The notes below the pieces were generated by a model that was not told the origin of the DNA, ran no database searches, and saw nothing but the letters and a program-made list of their open reading frames with translations. Position numbers and translations under genes: made by a program. From assembly GCA_030760725.1 (NCBI GenBank), contig JASWHV010000012.1, positions 19,172,368 through 19,236,367 on the forward strand: a stretch of 64,000 nucleotides of DNA. Reading direction: 5' to 3'. Of this stretch, positions 34,791 to 47,985 are shown piece after piece. This DNA is from Neostapfia colusana. Lineage: Eukaryota > Streptophyta > Magnoliopsida > Poales > Poaceae. The stretch's first letter is position 1; each line of letters starts with the position of its first letter.

Positions 34791-37700
34791 TGTGGGGACC
34801 AACCCGTGGTTCACCCACTCCAGGATCGCATAGGGTGGTGCCGTACGATGCGGCACCCAACAGCACACCAGAAAAGAATAAAGAACAACATACAAACTTT
34901 TATTTAATATAAAACAGCGGAAGTCTTTTACAAAATATAACTATACAGCGGAAGTAATGTACAATAGTAGCCTCTCATCCTAACTATGCAAAAGTGCAGC
35001 CATCCAGCCCGGGGACGCTACACGCTAGCAGCATGAAACCGGAGATCACGGCGGCGTGCAGGGCTCCATCTCGGCCGTGTACCCTGACGGGGGCATCGCC
35101 TCATCCTCGGAACCCTCCTCATAGCTCTCACCTGCATACAGCTCAAATACTGCAACCGTGAGCACAATGGCTCAGCAAGGCTTAACCGTCTGACCTAGGC
35201 ATGGAACTCTACATGCAGGGAGGTGTATGATAGGAAAAGGAATTTGCGACAAAGACACGCCTATAAGTTGATCCTTACTTTCAGTTTTATAGCGTCAAAT
35301 TCATGTGCCTTAGGCAGCCCTCACATCGGAAGTCCACAATCAAACAAGAAACGCTTTTCTCCGATGTGGTGATGCCCAAAGCGGAAAGTAAACTTAATTA
35401 GCTCTACATCTACAGCATACATGGTTTCTAAAACATTAATATATCATCACAGCATATTATCATTCAACTGGCTTACTTCACTTCTTACTACGTCACGAAA
35501 CAGTGAACAAGCGGTACTCAAATAACCGCGAGGGACGGTGATTGCAATCAGGAGACACCCGGACAACACGTTGCATACACCCACTTTCAGAAGCGTGATT
35601 CCACACCCCTTCCTACTCTGTTGTATGCAACCACCTTTCAAAAGCAACCCAAACACCGAACCGGTCCATCCGTAACGGGTAGGAGGTCCCCGCGTGACTG
35701 TGCCCACCGGCAGATTTACACCTTGCTACCCTCAACCCACTCCTGTTTACGGTTGGGTAAGCCTCGGCACCCAGGTTAACCATTTACATCGATTTCCTGC
35801 TTATGTCAGTATGCCATCCGGTACTGTTCGATACTTGTTCAGCAGGCCCGCACACGACTCGGTCCTCAATCGACACCAACAGGGCTACGCACATGAGACC
35901 TCCGCTCACTGCTTCCTATCCCCCCTGCTAGGTCTCATTTTTACCACTCTTAAGCCATTTTCTATTCTGACCAAACCGTGTGATAAACCTTACCTCGCGA
36001 GTAGATTCCAACTACTCGACTTCTACCAAGGTCCTAAGCATATTAGCGGGGCCTTGTCTACTCGTCGGCTCTGTAAGCTACCCAACCCTTCATAGAATTT
36101 AAAAGGTTGTGCAAGTGGGGTTTCAAACACCTTAACTCTAATGCAAACATCCACCCTAGACATAACTGATACAAATAAAGAATTTTATAAAAGGTACTTA
36201 AGTGCAAACCGGGGCTTGCCTGGTTGCGAGTCAGAGAAGAAGTGAGCTTCTGGTGGCAGGACGTCCAAAGGCTCCGGCGTATCCTCAACTTCGGTCACTA
36301 TGATGAAATGTAATAAAATACATGTGTAAGTATTAAAGGTTTATAGAAATTGAACTTCTATTCATAGCTACTGCTATTTAGGATCCTTAATTGGCTTTGG
36401 GAATTTTTCAGTGGATACTAGACTCTCTAAGGATGACTTGAGCCAAATTTGGAGACATGTCATTGCATAATGTAGTCTTTAAAATTCCTACAAGTACAAT
36501 GCTTATCTGAATTTTGAGCCCAAATAAGGAGCTTTGACATAGCTAGAAATGGAAGATCTGATTAGGGTAAGTCTCCATGGTTCTAACAAAATTTGTTTCA
36601 CCATTTTTGGAGCTACCATCAGAGAGATATGAATTTTTGAAGTTGAACAGGAGTTCTGAAAAGTTTCTGTTTAAATTTGAATTTTCCAAATAAAGGTTGA
36701 ACTTTGGAAGGTAATTTGACCTAGCAAATGAACTCCAATGAAGCTCAAATTTTTACTGGAGATCTGTAACGTCATGAGGAACTTCCTGGCCAAATTTGAA
36801 GAAATTCCATAACAGAGATATTCTGGACTAAATTCCCAAAAATTTAACTTTGATGAATCTTGGAGAAATATCCAGAGATCTTCAGATCAATTTCTTTGCA
36901 TTTCTGCGGATTACTGACTGAGAGAAATCCAACAAAATTTGTTTCACAAATTTTGGACATCCCTACAGAGAGTTATGGAGGTATGAAGTTTGAACCAATT
37001 TTCTGGAAATCAATTCTATGATTTTTAGATAATTTATTTAATCCTGAGATAACCTACTGATTAAGCCCTCTAAATAAGCTCCAAAAATCCTAAAAGTTAC
37101 TGGAGGTCAGGCACTATGAAAAGGACTAGCTGCCCAAATTTGGGAATATTTCATAAAGAATTGCTCCGGTAATAAATCCCTAAAGGATTTACTAAAAACA
37201 ATTCTACAGAAATTCCTGGGCATTTTCATAGCATGCAATTTGTTCCTATGTAAAGTACTCCTCCTAAGGATTCAGACAAAATTTGTCTCACCCTTTTTGG
37301 AGCTGTCTACACAAAGTTATGAATTTTTCAAACTGTGATAGCTCTCTGTTTAAAATCTACACAGAGACTTAACAGGGGGGCCCACTGGTCAGGTCCTTCT
37401 TCAACCTCCCGCCAGAGGCGCGCGTGCACACCAGTTCAAATCGTGGCATGGCTCGTTCTCCCTCATTTCTCCACCAAATTAGCTCCGGTTTCGCCCTACA
37501 TGCTCCTGGGAACATGACGCAGCTGCCGGGCAAGGTTTCCACGCATGAAAACGGCCGAAAACAGGCCGGCACCGGTGGGGCGGCTCGGGAGCTCGGCATC
37601 AACGCGTTCTGGCGCGTCTGAAGCTTCTCCCGGCGAGCTACGTTGCCCTAAAGCATCACCAATGATCGGGGAACATGGAACGCAGGCTAAAACTTGCAGC

Positions 37701-39054
37701 AAATGGCCGGAACATAGGGTTCACCGGAGGACCGACCTGTTTTTGCCGCCGCCGGCGATTTCTCGTCGCCCGGGGCCTGTGGTGGACGGTTTGATGTGTG
37801 CTTTGGCGTGGGAGGGCGCTAGGGTCACTAGTTTCTGTGGCTTGAATTGTAGAACCGATGATCAACCACGTTGGACGAATTTCCAGTTTTGGTGTGGATC
37901 GGTTCTTCACGTGTACCGGCGCCAAAACATAAATTCCGGCGAGACAGTGATGGGGAAGGGCAAGGGGACTATGGTAGCATGATCTACACACCTTGGCGCA
38001 CCTTAGGGAGGTGCTGGACGTGCAGGAGAGGCGTTGGAGCGGCCGGAACGTGAGGAGCAGTGAGGGGCGACGTGCTCTGTGTTCTACCGGTGAAGAACGG
38101 CTCGGCATTGCGAGGGGAGCTCGGGGATGAGCTGAGGAGCGGTGGAACACGTTGAGGAGGCGCCGGCGCAGCTCCTGGGTGGCTCAATCGGTGCTAGGAG
38201 GGGCTGGAGGGCTGCTGAACCACGAGCGCAGAGAGGGGGCGCACTGTTTTTCCTTTGCTGGACGCTCGAGCACCTGAGGAAACCGGTTGGAGGCAGGGAA
38301 TAGAAATTGGTTTGGGCAGCTGCTTTGGATAGCAATCACCACGCCCCAAATTCTGCCTTCGGGAGCAAGTCTCTGCAAGCTGCTCTGTGGAGGGAAGCAC
38401 AGCTCGGTGGCAGCTCGGTGATCAACCGAAGGGAAAACAGAGATGAAAAAGGAAACTGTGTGGCTGACATGTGGGTCCCACCACCTCAGATTTTTATTCA
38501 ATTTCCACAGATATTTCTTCCCCAGCTACTCAACAATTAAGGCCATACTTCATCCCAAAGTTAAGTTTGAATTTGCCGAATTCAAATGGTTTGAATTCTG
38601 GTGTAGAATTTGAATGTGGTTTGATCATTTGAATTTGAAAATGAGTTTGAATTCTCCACTTTGTATTGCCTCAAAAATATAGCAAACCAGTTCCAAAATT
38701 TCCAATTTTTGGCATGGCTTCTCATTCAAAGATGGAGAACACATTTGTGAAACCCAATTTTCAAACTGAGGGAATTGGAATTTGAAACTGAATTTGAAAT
38801 TCAGATTAGAGGGCTCTTCCTTTTAATTCCAAATAAATATTGAAACTCCTCCAAATGAGCTGCAATTTGGAAGGGTGAATATTTGGACTATGAAGATCCA
38901 AGCTGTGCATTTAGATCCCCATGTTTGGAAGTTTTGGGAAGTCTAAACCCTCACTTTGAACTTACCCCATTATAATTCAAAGTTTTAATTCTCCTCATTT
39001 TTCATAAGTGCACATGAGCAGAATTTTCTTGCTACCACTTTTGGGGATTTTACA
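34791..39054 (-). repeat. T2 5' LTR (4264 bp)
   Basis: The right-hand T2 LTR, starting TGTGGGGACCAACCCGTGG and ending GGGGATTTTACA, followed by CACGT. No coding region supported. Confidence 0.96.
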
Positions 39055-39059
39055 CACGT

Positions 39060-40081
39060 GGCCAGCAGAGCCGGACCTCGCCCCCTCCGCAGGGGTGAGC
39101 TCCGAAGGCGCCCCATGTCCGACAGGGCCGGGCCTCCCCTCTCCTCAGGGCGAGCCCCGGGCCTGCCACGTGTCCAGCAGAGTCGGACCTTGCCCCCTCC
39201 GCAGGGGTGAGCTCCGAAGGCGCCACGTGTCCAGCAAGGCCTGGCCTCCCCTCTCCTCAGAGGTGAGCCCCCCCCCACCCCCGCCTGCCACGTGGCCAGC
39301 AGAGCCGAACCTCGCCCCCTCCGCAGAGGTGAGCTCCGAAGGCGCCACGTGTCCAACAGGGCCGGGCCATCCCTCTACTCAGAGGCGATCCCCGGGCCTG
39401 CCACGTGGCCGGCAGTGCCTTGCTGCCCCCCTACCTCCACCGACTCGGTAGGCAGCAGGAGTAAAGGCATGCCATGACTTGTCCGGTCAAGACATTCAAG
39501 ACCCGCGCCTTCCTAAGACGCGGAGACGCGGCGCACGCCATGTCAGAAGCTGTTGACCAATAAATACGGCGACAAGACATGCCCTGCCGTCCCTGCCATC
39601 ATCAACCACTACGCCTAGCTTGCGGCACGGGCAGGACGGCAGGACGACGACTAAGAAGCCCTTGCCTGAGACAACTACCAGCATTCACTGCAAGATATGG
39701 TAGATGGCAGGAAATCACCCCGGGGCCACCTGTCGGGCCCCGAGGCCCACCTTGTAAGCTGCCCGAGCCTTGAAGTATAAAAGGCTCGGGTTGGCTATGT
39801 TGCAAGGGGTTCGGATCCCTCAGCATTCAGCTCCTAGGTTCGAACACCCGTGGGTTCGGAACTTTAAGCCAACTCATCCTCATACGCGAGCAAGCAATAC
39901 ACTAAGCACTCCCGTGGACGTAGGGTTTTACGCTCCGACGGCCCGAACCACGTAAAAATCCTTGTGTCAATCCCCTTACAACCAACGCGGCCTCTCGAAA
40001 GGACTAGCCCCTCCGAAAAAGAACCTCTGCGGGCTGCTCCTGAAGCAGGCCCGGGGGAAGTGTCGACGGAACACTTCGACA
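39060..40081 (+). repeat. Element B 3' LTR, right part
   Basis: Continues the LTR interrupted at 24334 and ends GGAACACTTCGACA, the reverse complement of the LTR start of A. It contains the rest of the minisatellite (to about 39415), the block AAACCACGTAAAA-like region near 39947 shared with the other LTRs, and a TATA box. At 40082 the coding sequence of element C resumes without a gap, so B inserted in the pol of C. The duplication ATCGG at 40082-40086 should recur left of the window. Confidence 0.85.
39776..39782 (+). promoter_or_regulatory. TATA box of the element B LTR
   Basis: TATAAAA in TTGAAGTATAAAAGGCTCGG, plus strand, matching the site in the LTR of A in inverted orientation. It would drive transcription rightward into element C, antisense to C. 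Confidence 0.72.
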
Positions 40082-41881
40082 ATCGGCGTATTGTTCTTTC
40101 ACAGTTTGTAAGCCAAAAATTTTTAAATCTAACTGAGACAGCATGGTGTAGCGACGCGACAAAGCACCAGCAATAATGTTGTCTTTCCCGTTCTTGTGTT
40201 TAATGATGTAAGGAAAAGACTCTATGAATTCTACCCACGTAGCGTGCCAACGGTTCAGATTGGTTTGGCTACGAATATGTTTTAAAGCCTCATGAGCAGA
40301 ATGAATAATAAATTTGTGAGGCCATAAATAATGTTGCCAAGTTTGTAGAGTGTGAACCAAGGCGTAAAGTTCTTTGTCATAAGTTGAACAATTCAGACGA
40401 GCACCGCTTAATTTTTCGCTGAAGTAAGCTACTGGTTTTCCCTCTTGAAGCAAAACACCGCCCAACCCAATACCACTAGCATCGTATTCAAGTTCAAACA
40501 TCTTATTGAAATCAGGTAGTTGTAGTAAGGGGGCAAGTGTTAACTTATCTTTTAGGATGGTGAATGCCTCTTCTTCAGCCGTACCCCAGGAGAAAGGGAT
40601 GCCCTTCTTGGTGAGTTCATGCAATGGGACGGCAATGGAGCTGAAATCACGCACAAACCGTCTATAGAACCCTGCAAGCCCAAGAAAACTCCGAATCTGC
40701 ATAACTGTCTTCGGCGTGGGCCGGGATTGGATGGCGTCAATCTTGCTGCCGTCCACCTCAATGCCCTGCGGAGTAACAACATAGCCAAAAAATGAAACAC
40801 GTGGTGTGCAGAAGTTGCACTTTTCCACATTGCCAAATAAGCGGGCAGCGCGTAAAGCATCACAAACAGCAGGCACATGTTCCAAATGCTCTTCCATAGA
40901 CTTGCTGTAAATCAGAATATCGTCAAAATAAACAACCACAAACAGTCCTATGAAAGGCCTCAAAACTTCATTCATTAAGCGCATAAATGTGCTGGGCGCA
41001 TTAGTCAATCCAAACGGCATAACTAACCATTCATATAAGCCAAATTCTGTTTTAAATGCCGTTTTCCATTCATCCCCAAGTTTCATTCTAATCTGGTGGT
41101 ACCCGCTACGCAAATCAACCTTGGAGAAAATAACAGCACTGCTAAGCTCATCAAGCATATCATCAAGGCGAGGTATAGGATAGCGATAACGAATTGCGAT
41201 ATTGTTAATCGCGCGACAATCAACGCACATGCGCCAGGTACCATCCTTCTTTGGAACAAGTAAAACAGGAACAGAGCAAGGGCTAAGAGACTCACGAATG
41301 TAGCCCTTATCAAGTAACGCTTGGACTTGGTGCTGAATCTCCTTTGTTTCATCGGGATTGGTACGGTACGGGGCGCGGTTGGGAAGCTGAGTGCCTGGGA
41401 TGAGGTCAATCTGGTGCTCAATGCCGCGAATGGGAGGAAGACCTGATGGTAACTCCTTCGGAAACACATCGGCATAGTCCTGCAAAAGCTTAGTAACAGC
41501 AGGGGGCATGTCCAAATATGGCACATCATCTAGTGAAAACAGCATATGAGAGCATACAAGCGCATAGCAAGGTAGATTATCATCACGTATGCCATCAAAA
41601 TCAGATTTAGTGGCAAGCAAAACAGGAGCTTTCAGTTTAATTTCGTTTTGTATGTGCGGTTGCTGTTGTTGTTGTTTAGCTCTAGCGATGTCAGCTTTGA
41701 CAATCTGTTCAGGGGTCATTGGATGAAGAATTATTTTCTTGCCCTTAAACATCAAAGAGTAAAAGTTTGTGTGACCATGATGTAAGCTATCCGTATCATA
41801 TTGCCAAGGCCTACCGAGCAGAAGCGAACAGGCTTCCATTGGAACAACATCGCAATCAGCATAATCATGATAGGACCCCAT
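40082..41881 (-). pseudogene. Element C reverse transcriptase and RNase H, interrupted
   Basis: An uninterrupted minus-strand frame of 600 codons, the longest clean block of C. It begins in the protease-RT linker ([19 protein letters not shown]), then RT ([46 protein letters not shown], active site [12 protein letters not shown] near 40905-40945, [12 protein letters not shown]), then RNase H ([51 protein letters not shown]). The usual Asp in IADALS reads Gly, and His-Ala-His replaces His-Asp-His (HSAHEAL), both possible losses of RNase H activity. The frame runs into the LTR of B after VKEQYAD. Confidence 0.93.
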
Positions 41882-42387
41882 AGAGAAATGAACACGTACC
41901 GAGCGTGTTACCTTGAGTTACCACCCCGGTTAAGCCATTGAATATGGTAGGGGTGTGGGTGTGGCCGCGTGGGAAGAGACAACTTCTCCACCATCTCCGT
42001 GCTTGCCAAGTTGTTGCAGCTGCCACCGTCAATAATGATGCGAATGGAGCGTTCTTGCACAACGCCTTTGGTATGGAACAAAGTGTGGCGCTGGTTCTGC
42101 TCTGGTTGTGCAACCTGTGTGTTGAGTACGCGTTGTACAACAAGACTCTCGTACTTGTCAGCATCCGTGGCATCCACATGTTCTTCATTGTCACGGATAA
42201 TCAGTGTGCGTTTGTTGGGACAGTTCTGTATCACGTGACCAAAACCTTTACATCGATGGCATTGAATATCCTTGGTGCGTCCAGAGAAGGAGGCACCCTT
42301 TGTTGCTGGAAGTGGCGCTGGATTTTTTGCTACTTCCTTGTCACGCGGAGTGCTGCTAGGTGGTGATTGCGCTGCTGGGGGTGACAC
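41882..42387 (-). pseudogene. Element C zinc knuckle and protease
   Basis: Minus strand. Shows the knuckle CHRCKGFGHVIQNCP near 42205-42260, then RSIRIIIDGGSCNNLAS near 42000-42050, the protease site, then LSLPTRPHPHPYHIQWLNRGG. A stop and frameshift near 41905 separate it from the RT frame. It would bind RNA (knuckle) and cleave the polyprotein (protease). Confidence 0.88.
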
Positions 42388-43330
42388 GGCAACAGGCTTA
42401 GGGCCTGAGTGGAACGACGTGGTGTGACCTGCAAAAGAGTTAGCTTGTGTCCTCGCATGTCATCCCTGCACTTCACGTTTAGCTTTACAAGCAAGATGGA
42501 ATAAACGAATAATGTTAGTGTACTCCTTATAATCAAGCACATCCTGAATTTCACAGTTTAAACCATCCAAAAAATGTGCCATAGCAGCGTCATTGTTCTC
42601 AACTAAACCACAACGAAGCATACCAGTTTGCAGCTCCTGATAGTACTATTCAACAGTGTGTGTACCTTGTTTTAAACGCTGTAGTTTATTAAGAAAGTCA
42701 CGAGCATAATATGAGGGAACAAATCTGTGGCGCATAAGGACTTTTAAAGCATCCCAAGTGGTAGGGATTTCAGTGGGATGTTTGTTGCAATGTTCGCGCC
42801 ACCAAATAGAAGCAAAATGGGTAAACTCACTAGTAGCAGCTTTAACTTGATGGTGTGCAGGAAAAGCATGACATGCAAATTTTTTATCAACAGCAAGTTC
42901 CCACTCAAGATAAGCATCAGGATCATATGTACCATTCAATTAAGGTATAGTGAGTTTAATCTTAGAGAAAAATCATCCTGGTTATGTACCTCGCGACGAC
43001 GGGCCTGAGCGTCGTGCTTGGTGTCGCCCCATAATCAGTGTCCCCCTGTAGCTCACCAAGTTGCTGGGACAACTCCTCAAGCTATGTCATGATGGTGCCT
43101 AGGGTGGTGTTGGTGGTGGCTTGGGCTGTTCTTAATTCCTGGAACGTCGTTCCGGCTTCAATTTGTGCTGTTTCAAGCGGACCAAGGCGCTCGTTGGTGA
43201 CGTAAATGTCTTCAGCGAGGCCATCAATTTGCAGGCGCATTTGTCGCTCAAAATGTTGTATGATGCCCTTGGTACGAGGGGAATGTGGAAGGGATTTCTC
43301 ATCCTCTAGATCCCCCAAGGGTCCTGCCAT
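42388..43330 (-). pseudogene. Element C gag
   Basis: ATG at 43328-43330 on the minus strand (MAGPLGDLEDEKSL). A region with heptad-like hydrophobic residues follows (to about 43080), then a frameshift and a TAA near 42940-42960, then the capsid core: NGTYDPDAYLEWELAVDKKF, HFASIWWREHC, RFVPSYYARDFLNKLQRLKQG, then a TAG near 42652, YYQELQTGMLRCG and LDYKEYTNIIRLFHLACKAK. Broken by at least one frameshift and three stops. Confidence 0.85.
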
Positions 43331-44292
43331 AGTTAGTGCAAAGACAAGAGAAACAAGGAACAAAATAGTATGTCCTACAGCTAGTGTAATGAGTTGTAGA
43401 TCAGGGCGCTCAAACTAAAAAAAAATGTTATCAAGGTCTTACTTGTTCTTACCACACCAATAGGGGTGACCTGCAACCAGCGGTGCAACCAAAGAAGCTT
43501 GGATAGAGCTATTGCCAGAGGACACAACCTGCACGCTGTAGGTGTTTGTGGAGTTGTAGGAAGGCTTCACTTTTAGAGCAAGGATTAGCAAAATCAATCA
43601 GCAAATGTAAAGTTGAATAAGGGTGCAAACACGTAGTGAATGCTGCTGGAACCAAGTGAAACCGAAAAGAAAACGCAAGGGGGGCATGGAAGGTAGGCGT
43701 GCAAAAATGGAGAGAGTGCACCAAATCCCTGGCTGGAAAAGATGGTGCACAAGTTAGGATGGTCTTGTTTTCCAAAAGTTAACGGTACTGAATTAGAAAG
43801 CTTGGGCGCACCAGATATGGAGGTGCTGCTTGCCAAAAACAAAAAAAAAGGAAAAAATACTAGGTAAGGATATGGGGCGCACCAATTTCTGATTGCCTTC
43901 TTTTGCTTTTTTTTTATTCTGCACCGTGCCTTTGCTTCTTTCCTTTGTTGTTTCTTGCCTTCCTTTTTTTTTGATAACCAGATGAGGCGCCCCAAATGTG
44001 CCACGCGGAAAGGATGAAAACTTACCAAATGAAACAAGTAGGGAGGAAGGTAAAAATGTGGGATGTATGAGCGAAAGAAGAAAGGTGGTGAACAACGAAA
44101 ACACGAGGCGACCAGCAACAAGTGATGTAAATGCATGCAAATTCAACAACACAATATTACTGAAAGAAAAGTGCAAGGCCAAAAGGTTCAGGGACAAGGC
44201 TCTAACCTGAGTTTTTTTTGCGGTTCTGGTGGACGATAGGAAGATGAATAGCTCTCAAATTAAAGGGATAAAACTCACCGATCAACCCGTGA
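43331..44292 (-). other. Element C leader
   Basis: About 960 bases of AT-rich sequence with poly-A/T runs between the primer site and gag. I see no gene. Confidence 0.65.
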
Positions 44293-44302
44293 TCTGATAC
44301 CA
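44293..44302 (-). other. Element C primer binding site, degenerate iMet type
   Basis: TGGTATCAGA on the minus strand, then TCACGGG, matching initiator tRNA over ten bases. The next bases have diverged. Confidence 0.7.
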
Positions 44303-44978
44303 CTTAATAGAGCTGGAGTGCCCGATCTTTCGGTGAGGTGGATAATTTCGATTGGTGGAGGAGGTGACTGTCGCGATCCGACTACGAACGAACAGGTCGT
44401 GGCGCCTTAGCAATCGATGAACCAACTCCAAACGGTTATTGACCGTGCAGGTGGCAAGATCAACCTGAATACGAGGTTCTATTCCTGCGAGCAATCAAAG
44501 AAAGCAAGCAAGAACAAGATGTAGGCAAAACTGAATATCAATTACTCACGAATTGAGGTTCACTATGGCTGTCCACAGGTGGCCGTTGAGCACGACTGCA
44601 GAACAGGATGTTTCCACGAGGGCTAAACCTATCAAAGAAAACCCAACCAAAAGAGGGGGTGCAACCCCTAGCTAAATAGGGAGAGGAGGTGGGCATCCAG
44701 CCTGCCCACAAGGCAGGGAACAGGCGTCCAATCAGCCACGCCATCTCCTTGATCCCTTTCCTAATTTAGGTGGTGCAGCACCTTCCTGGTTATTTCTTGA
44801 CAAACTAAAAATAGATAGGTGGCGCAGAACCTAGGCTTTACTCTGGGCAGGTTTGCCATGAGCATAGATGACGCATGCACTTAGGAAGCTTTTGGTCCTT
44901 CATTCTTCAGAATTGTTACAAAGTTTTAATTCACGTGCACGAGCTCGAGTGAGTGGTCGTGGTGGCGCCTGTGCTGGT
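44303..44978 (-). repeat. Element C 5' LTR, left part
   Basis: Between the primer site and the insertion of G. The inner end is not a clean TG on the plus strand (CTTAATAGAGC), so its exact border is uncertain. I see no gene. A minus-strand CTATTTAGC (44671-44680 region) could be a weak TATA box. The LTR seems to continue at 55216-55259 after G. Confidence 0.6.
44974..44978. repeat. Target site duplication of G (CTGGT), left copy
   Basis: CTGGT precedes the TG of the first G LTR and recurs at 55211-55215 after the CA of the second. Confidence 0.96.
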
Positions 44979-47726
44979 TGTAACACCCTCAATTTCACTA
45001 CCATGCATTGCATACATTTTTCATAAAGAAAAGCATTTAAAAAAAAGAAGAATTAAATAGAGGAATATAGAAGCAAATAAAATAATAAAAGGAAATAGAA
45101 ATGGAAAATAATAAAAATAAATAGAAAAGGAAAAGAAATAAAAAAATAAAAAGAAAAAGAAAAAATAAAATAGCCAAATTTGGCCACCCCAAATTGTCCC
45201 CAAAATTCCCCAATTTTCCCCCAAATTCCCCTCTCCCCTAATTTTCCAAATTTTTTCCTGATTTTCTCCAAATTCCCCAAAATTCCCCTAGGGGGATTTT
45301 CCCCCACATTTGAGGGGATTTTCACTCCAATTTGGCCGCACCAAATTACGGGGACCCTAAATGGGCCCCACCCCCCTTGGCCGCAGCCCATTAGGGGGAA
45401 ACCCTAGCTGCCACCCCTTTGGACTCTTTTGGGCTTTTATTTTCTAATTAAATCCTAGCCATTGGATGAAAAAATAATAAAATCCCAGCCCCTAGCTCCC
45501 ACCTCTTTTAAAATTAAATCTCAGCCATTGGATATTTGATTTGCTAAAATCCTAGCCACCCTAGCCCTTTTCCCCTTTATAAATATAATTCCCCCCTAGC
45601 CGCCCACCCCTCTCTCTTTTTTGGCCGCCGCCCCCCCTGCTGCCAAGTTGCGCCCCCTGCCGGAATTTGGCCACCGTCGAGCTCCGTCACGCCTCGCTGT
45701 CGCTGGAGAAGAAGACACGACGTTCTGACCTAGCCGCAGCCACATAATTCTCCATGGAAAATCCTCTGCTGCTGCCATTGCAAGGGAGGAGGTCCTGCCG
45801 CAAGGAGGAGAGGAGGAACAAGTGAGGTAGGTTTCCATTACCCCTCTTACGATGTCGCCGCTGTTTCTAAGAACCCATTTTCTTCACCCTCTGCGAGCAG
45901 AAAATTCTGCGGGTGGACAGACCATATTTTGGTTGATTTTTTGATGGTGGGATTGATCTACACATGGTGTCAAGATCATAACCACGTCCACACTTGATCC
46001 AAGTAACCTTGATCATCATAAAACCCCATGGAAGCCTACTAAAACATGCAAGAACACGTGCAAACTTATTTTATAAAACTGCACCATAGGAATTGCATTC
46101 ATTCACCTCATTGCATTTTGAGTAAAGTTTGTGCATGAAATTGATTGTTGTAAATTTTGTATTTGTGTGGTCGTGAGTAGAAGGACAAGCTCAAGAGCCC
46201 GTCTACGAGGAGCTACAGCACCAAGACTCCGAGACGCTTGAGCAACACGAACCACGGGAGCAAGGCAAGTGCCCCTTGACCATATCGATCCCATGTTTTC
46301 AAAACTGTTTTGCTTGCTAAAACTTGTATGCTTGTTTCAACTTGATGGGACACCCTTTTATAGGAATTTACTAGTTTTGTTAACCATCCTTGTCACCGGG
46401 AAAGTTGAAGAGTTGGCTATGATCATTTTTCCTATTTGCTTCGCTTAATTTACGGGATACGGGAAGCTGAAATAAAACATGTTAGCTACTGCACTCATAT
46501 GATTAATGATGATGAGAACTTGATGATGTTAATGAGCATGAAATCGGGGAGAGCTAGGCGAGCTTCATTCGTGGATGTTGCTGAATGATTGGTGGTTTGC
46601 TTGCCATAGATCTAAGGACCTGTTCATGCGAGCACATGCCAGGAAAACAGTGCCACCACAAGGCCAAATATGGGTGCGCCTTAGCTGACTAATTAGGTGT
46701 GTTGCTAGCTTGTTACGGACCGTTGGATGACGCGGGGAATGGGAGTCGGGAAGGACTGCCCTGGGAACTGCATGGCACAAGAGGGGGCCCGTGGGTGGGA
46801 GAATGGAGATTTGAGCCTGCCGGTGAAACCTCAGTGAGTCCGTACATCCTAGTAGCCCCTTTGTAAAGGCTATTTTTTGATCTATTAGCCATACACCGAC
46901 GGTTGTGTACTGGTATAATGGTGGTTCTCTCTAGTCGCCGACGGGTGATGAAATCACAAACTTGTGGGTAAAGTGGTGCCACCTCTGCAGAGTGTAAAAC
47001 TATCATGATAGCCGTGCTTCCGGTCACAAGCACCTGGCCAACTTCCATGATTAGAGGCAAAACATGGGATGTTTGGGACTATTTTGGGTCATGACAATGA
47101 GTTTGGTTTCGGTTATATGAAAATGAGATGGATATGAATATTTATGAGTATGAGATGAATTTGAGAAAGATTATTGGCTGGTTGAAGCATGATAAATGGT
47201 GAATTATAATGAAAGAATATTGATGAATTACTTGGTTATGTTGGGATTAAACTCACCTATAAATAGTTGCTGTTTTTACCATGTTTGTGAAATAAATTTT
47301 GTTTTGTTACAATGAACCTTTTTTATTCCCTACCTTGTTGTAAGAAACATGTCATACTTTTCCCACACTTGCTGAGTACGACATGTACTCACCCTTGCAT
47401 TCCCACATATACTTCAGCAACAGGAGAAGAGTACTTCGAAGAACATGTGAAGTACTAGGCGTGCGTACTACCGTCAACATGCCCGTGGAGTTGAAGTTGG
47501 AGCCTGCTGTTTTAGTCATTTTCCACTGTCGCTTAGAGTCTTCCGCTGCTAAATAAGTTGGATATTCATGAGTGAGACATTGAGTCATTGTAATAAAGTA
47601 CTTAAACATTATTTGTATGTGGTTATATTCTGAATTTCAGTTTGTGGAATACATGTGTATGTGTGATGAACATCCTGGGCACACATATGCATTCACTTGG
47701 TTCATTTTCGGAAACCGGGTGTCACA
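44979..47726 (+). repeat. G 5' LTR (2748 bp)
   Basis: TGTAACACCCTC...GGTGTCACA. Contains an A-rich purine tract (about 45030-45175), a C/T-rich tract (45180-45320) and no coding region I can support. A TATA-like TATAAATATAA lies at about 45578-45590 before CCGCCGCC-rich sequence, and could be the promoter. Confidence 0.94.
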
Positions 47727-47729
47727 AAT

Positions 47730-47742
47730 TGGTACCAGAGCC
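47730..47742 (+). other. G primer binding site
   Basis: TGGTACCAGAGCC differs by one base from the plant initiator tRNA complement and lies three bases from the LTR. Confidence 0.88.
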
Positions 47743-47985
47743 ATTTTGACCGTAGGACGCAAGCCTAGGTAGAATGGACGGAGCACCCCTCTAAACTGCT
47801 ATTTTCAAAAATTGCTTGCTGCTGCACTTTAATTGTCAATTCAGCCACAGCAAAGTGCATTTTCAGCCCCTCTTTTTCTCTTCTTTTGGACAGCAACACT
47901 TTTGTTTTCTTACTTCATAGCTTCTGAAGTTTTGGAGTTATTTTCTTATTCTCTAAAGTTTCTCATGTCTTATTTATAAATACCA

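Larger units (their letters stand above)
24335..39054 (-). mobile_element. T2: Tekay/Del-like chromovirus, near-intact
   Basis: 14.7 kb, minus orientation, bounded by CACGT. It has two LTRs of about 4.27 kb, an iMet primer site, a polypurine tract and a single long gag-pol frame interrupted by one TAG. By eye I count six differences in the first 395 bases of the LTRs (about 1.5%), so it is the youngest full element here. It is related to T1: LTR ends, primer site, polypurine tract and protein all align, but the LTR bodies differ enough to be a separate family. It inserted in the LTR minisatellite of B. Confidence 0.95.

Noticed and set aside
23832..40081. LTR of B as a solo LTR inserted in C
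   Set aside because: GCCAC and ATCGG do not match, and the left flank is not the pol of C.
40004..40081. Last 26 codons of the open frame of C pol
   Set aside because: They read into the LTR of B and are not part of the protein.
43594..44197. Phe/Ser-rich frames, in part membrane-like, in the leader of C
   Set aside because: They are translations of poly-A/T runs between primer site and gag.
45021..45391. Phe-rich hydrophobic frames in the G LTRs (also 52401-52692)
   Set aside because: They read the A-rich tract on the opposite strand; low complexity only.
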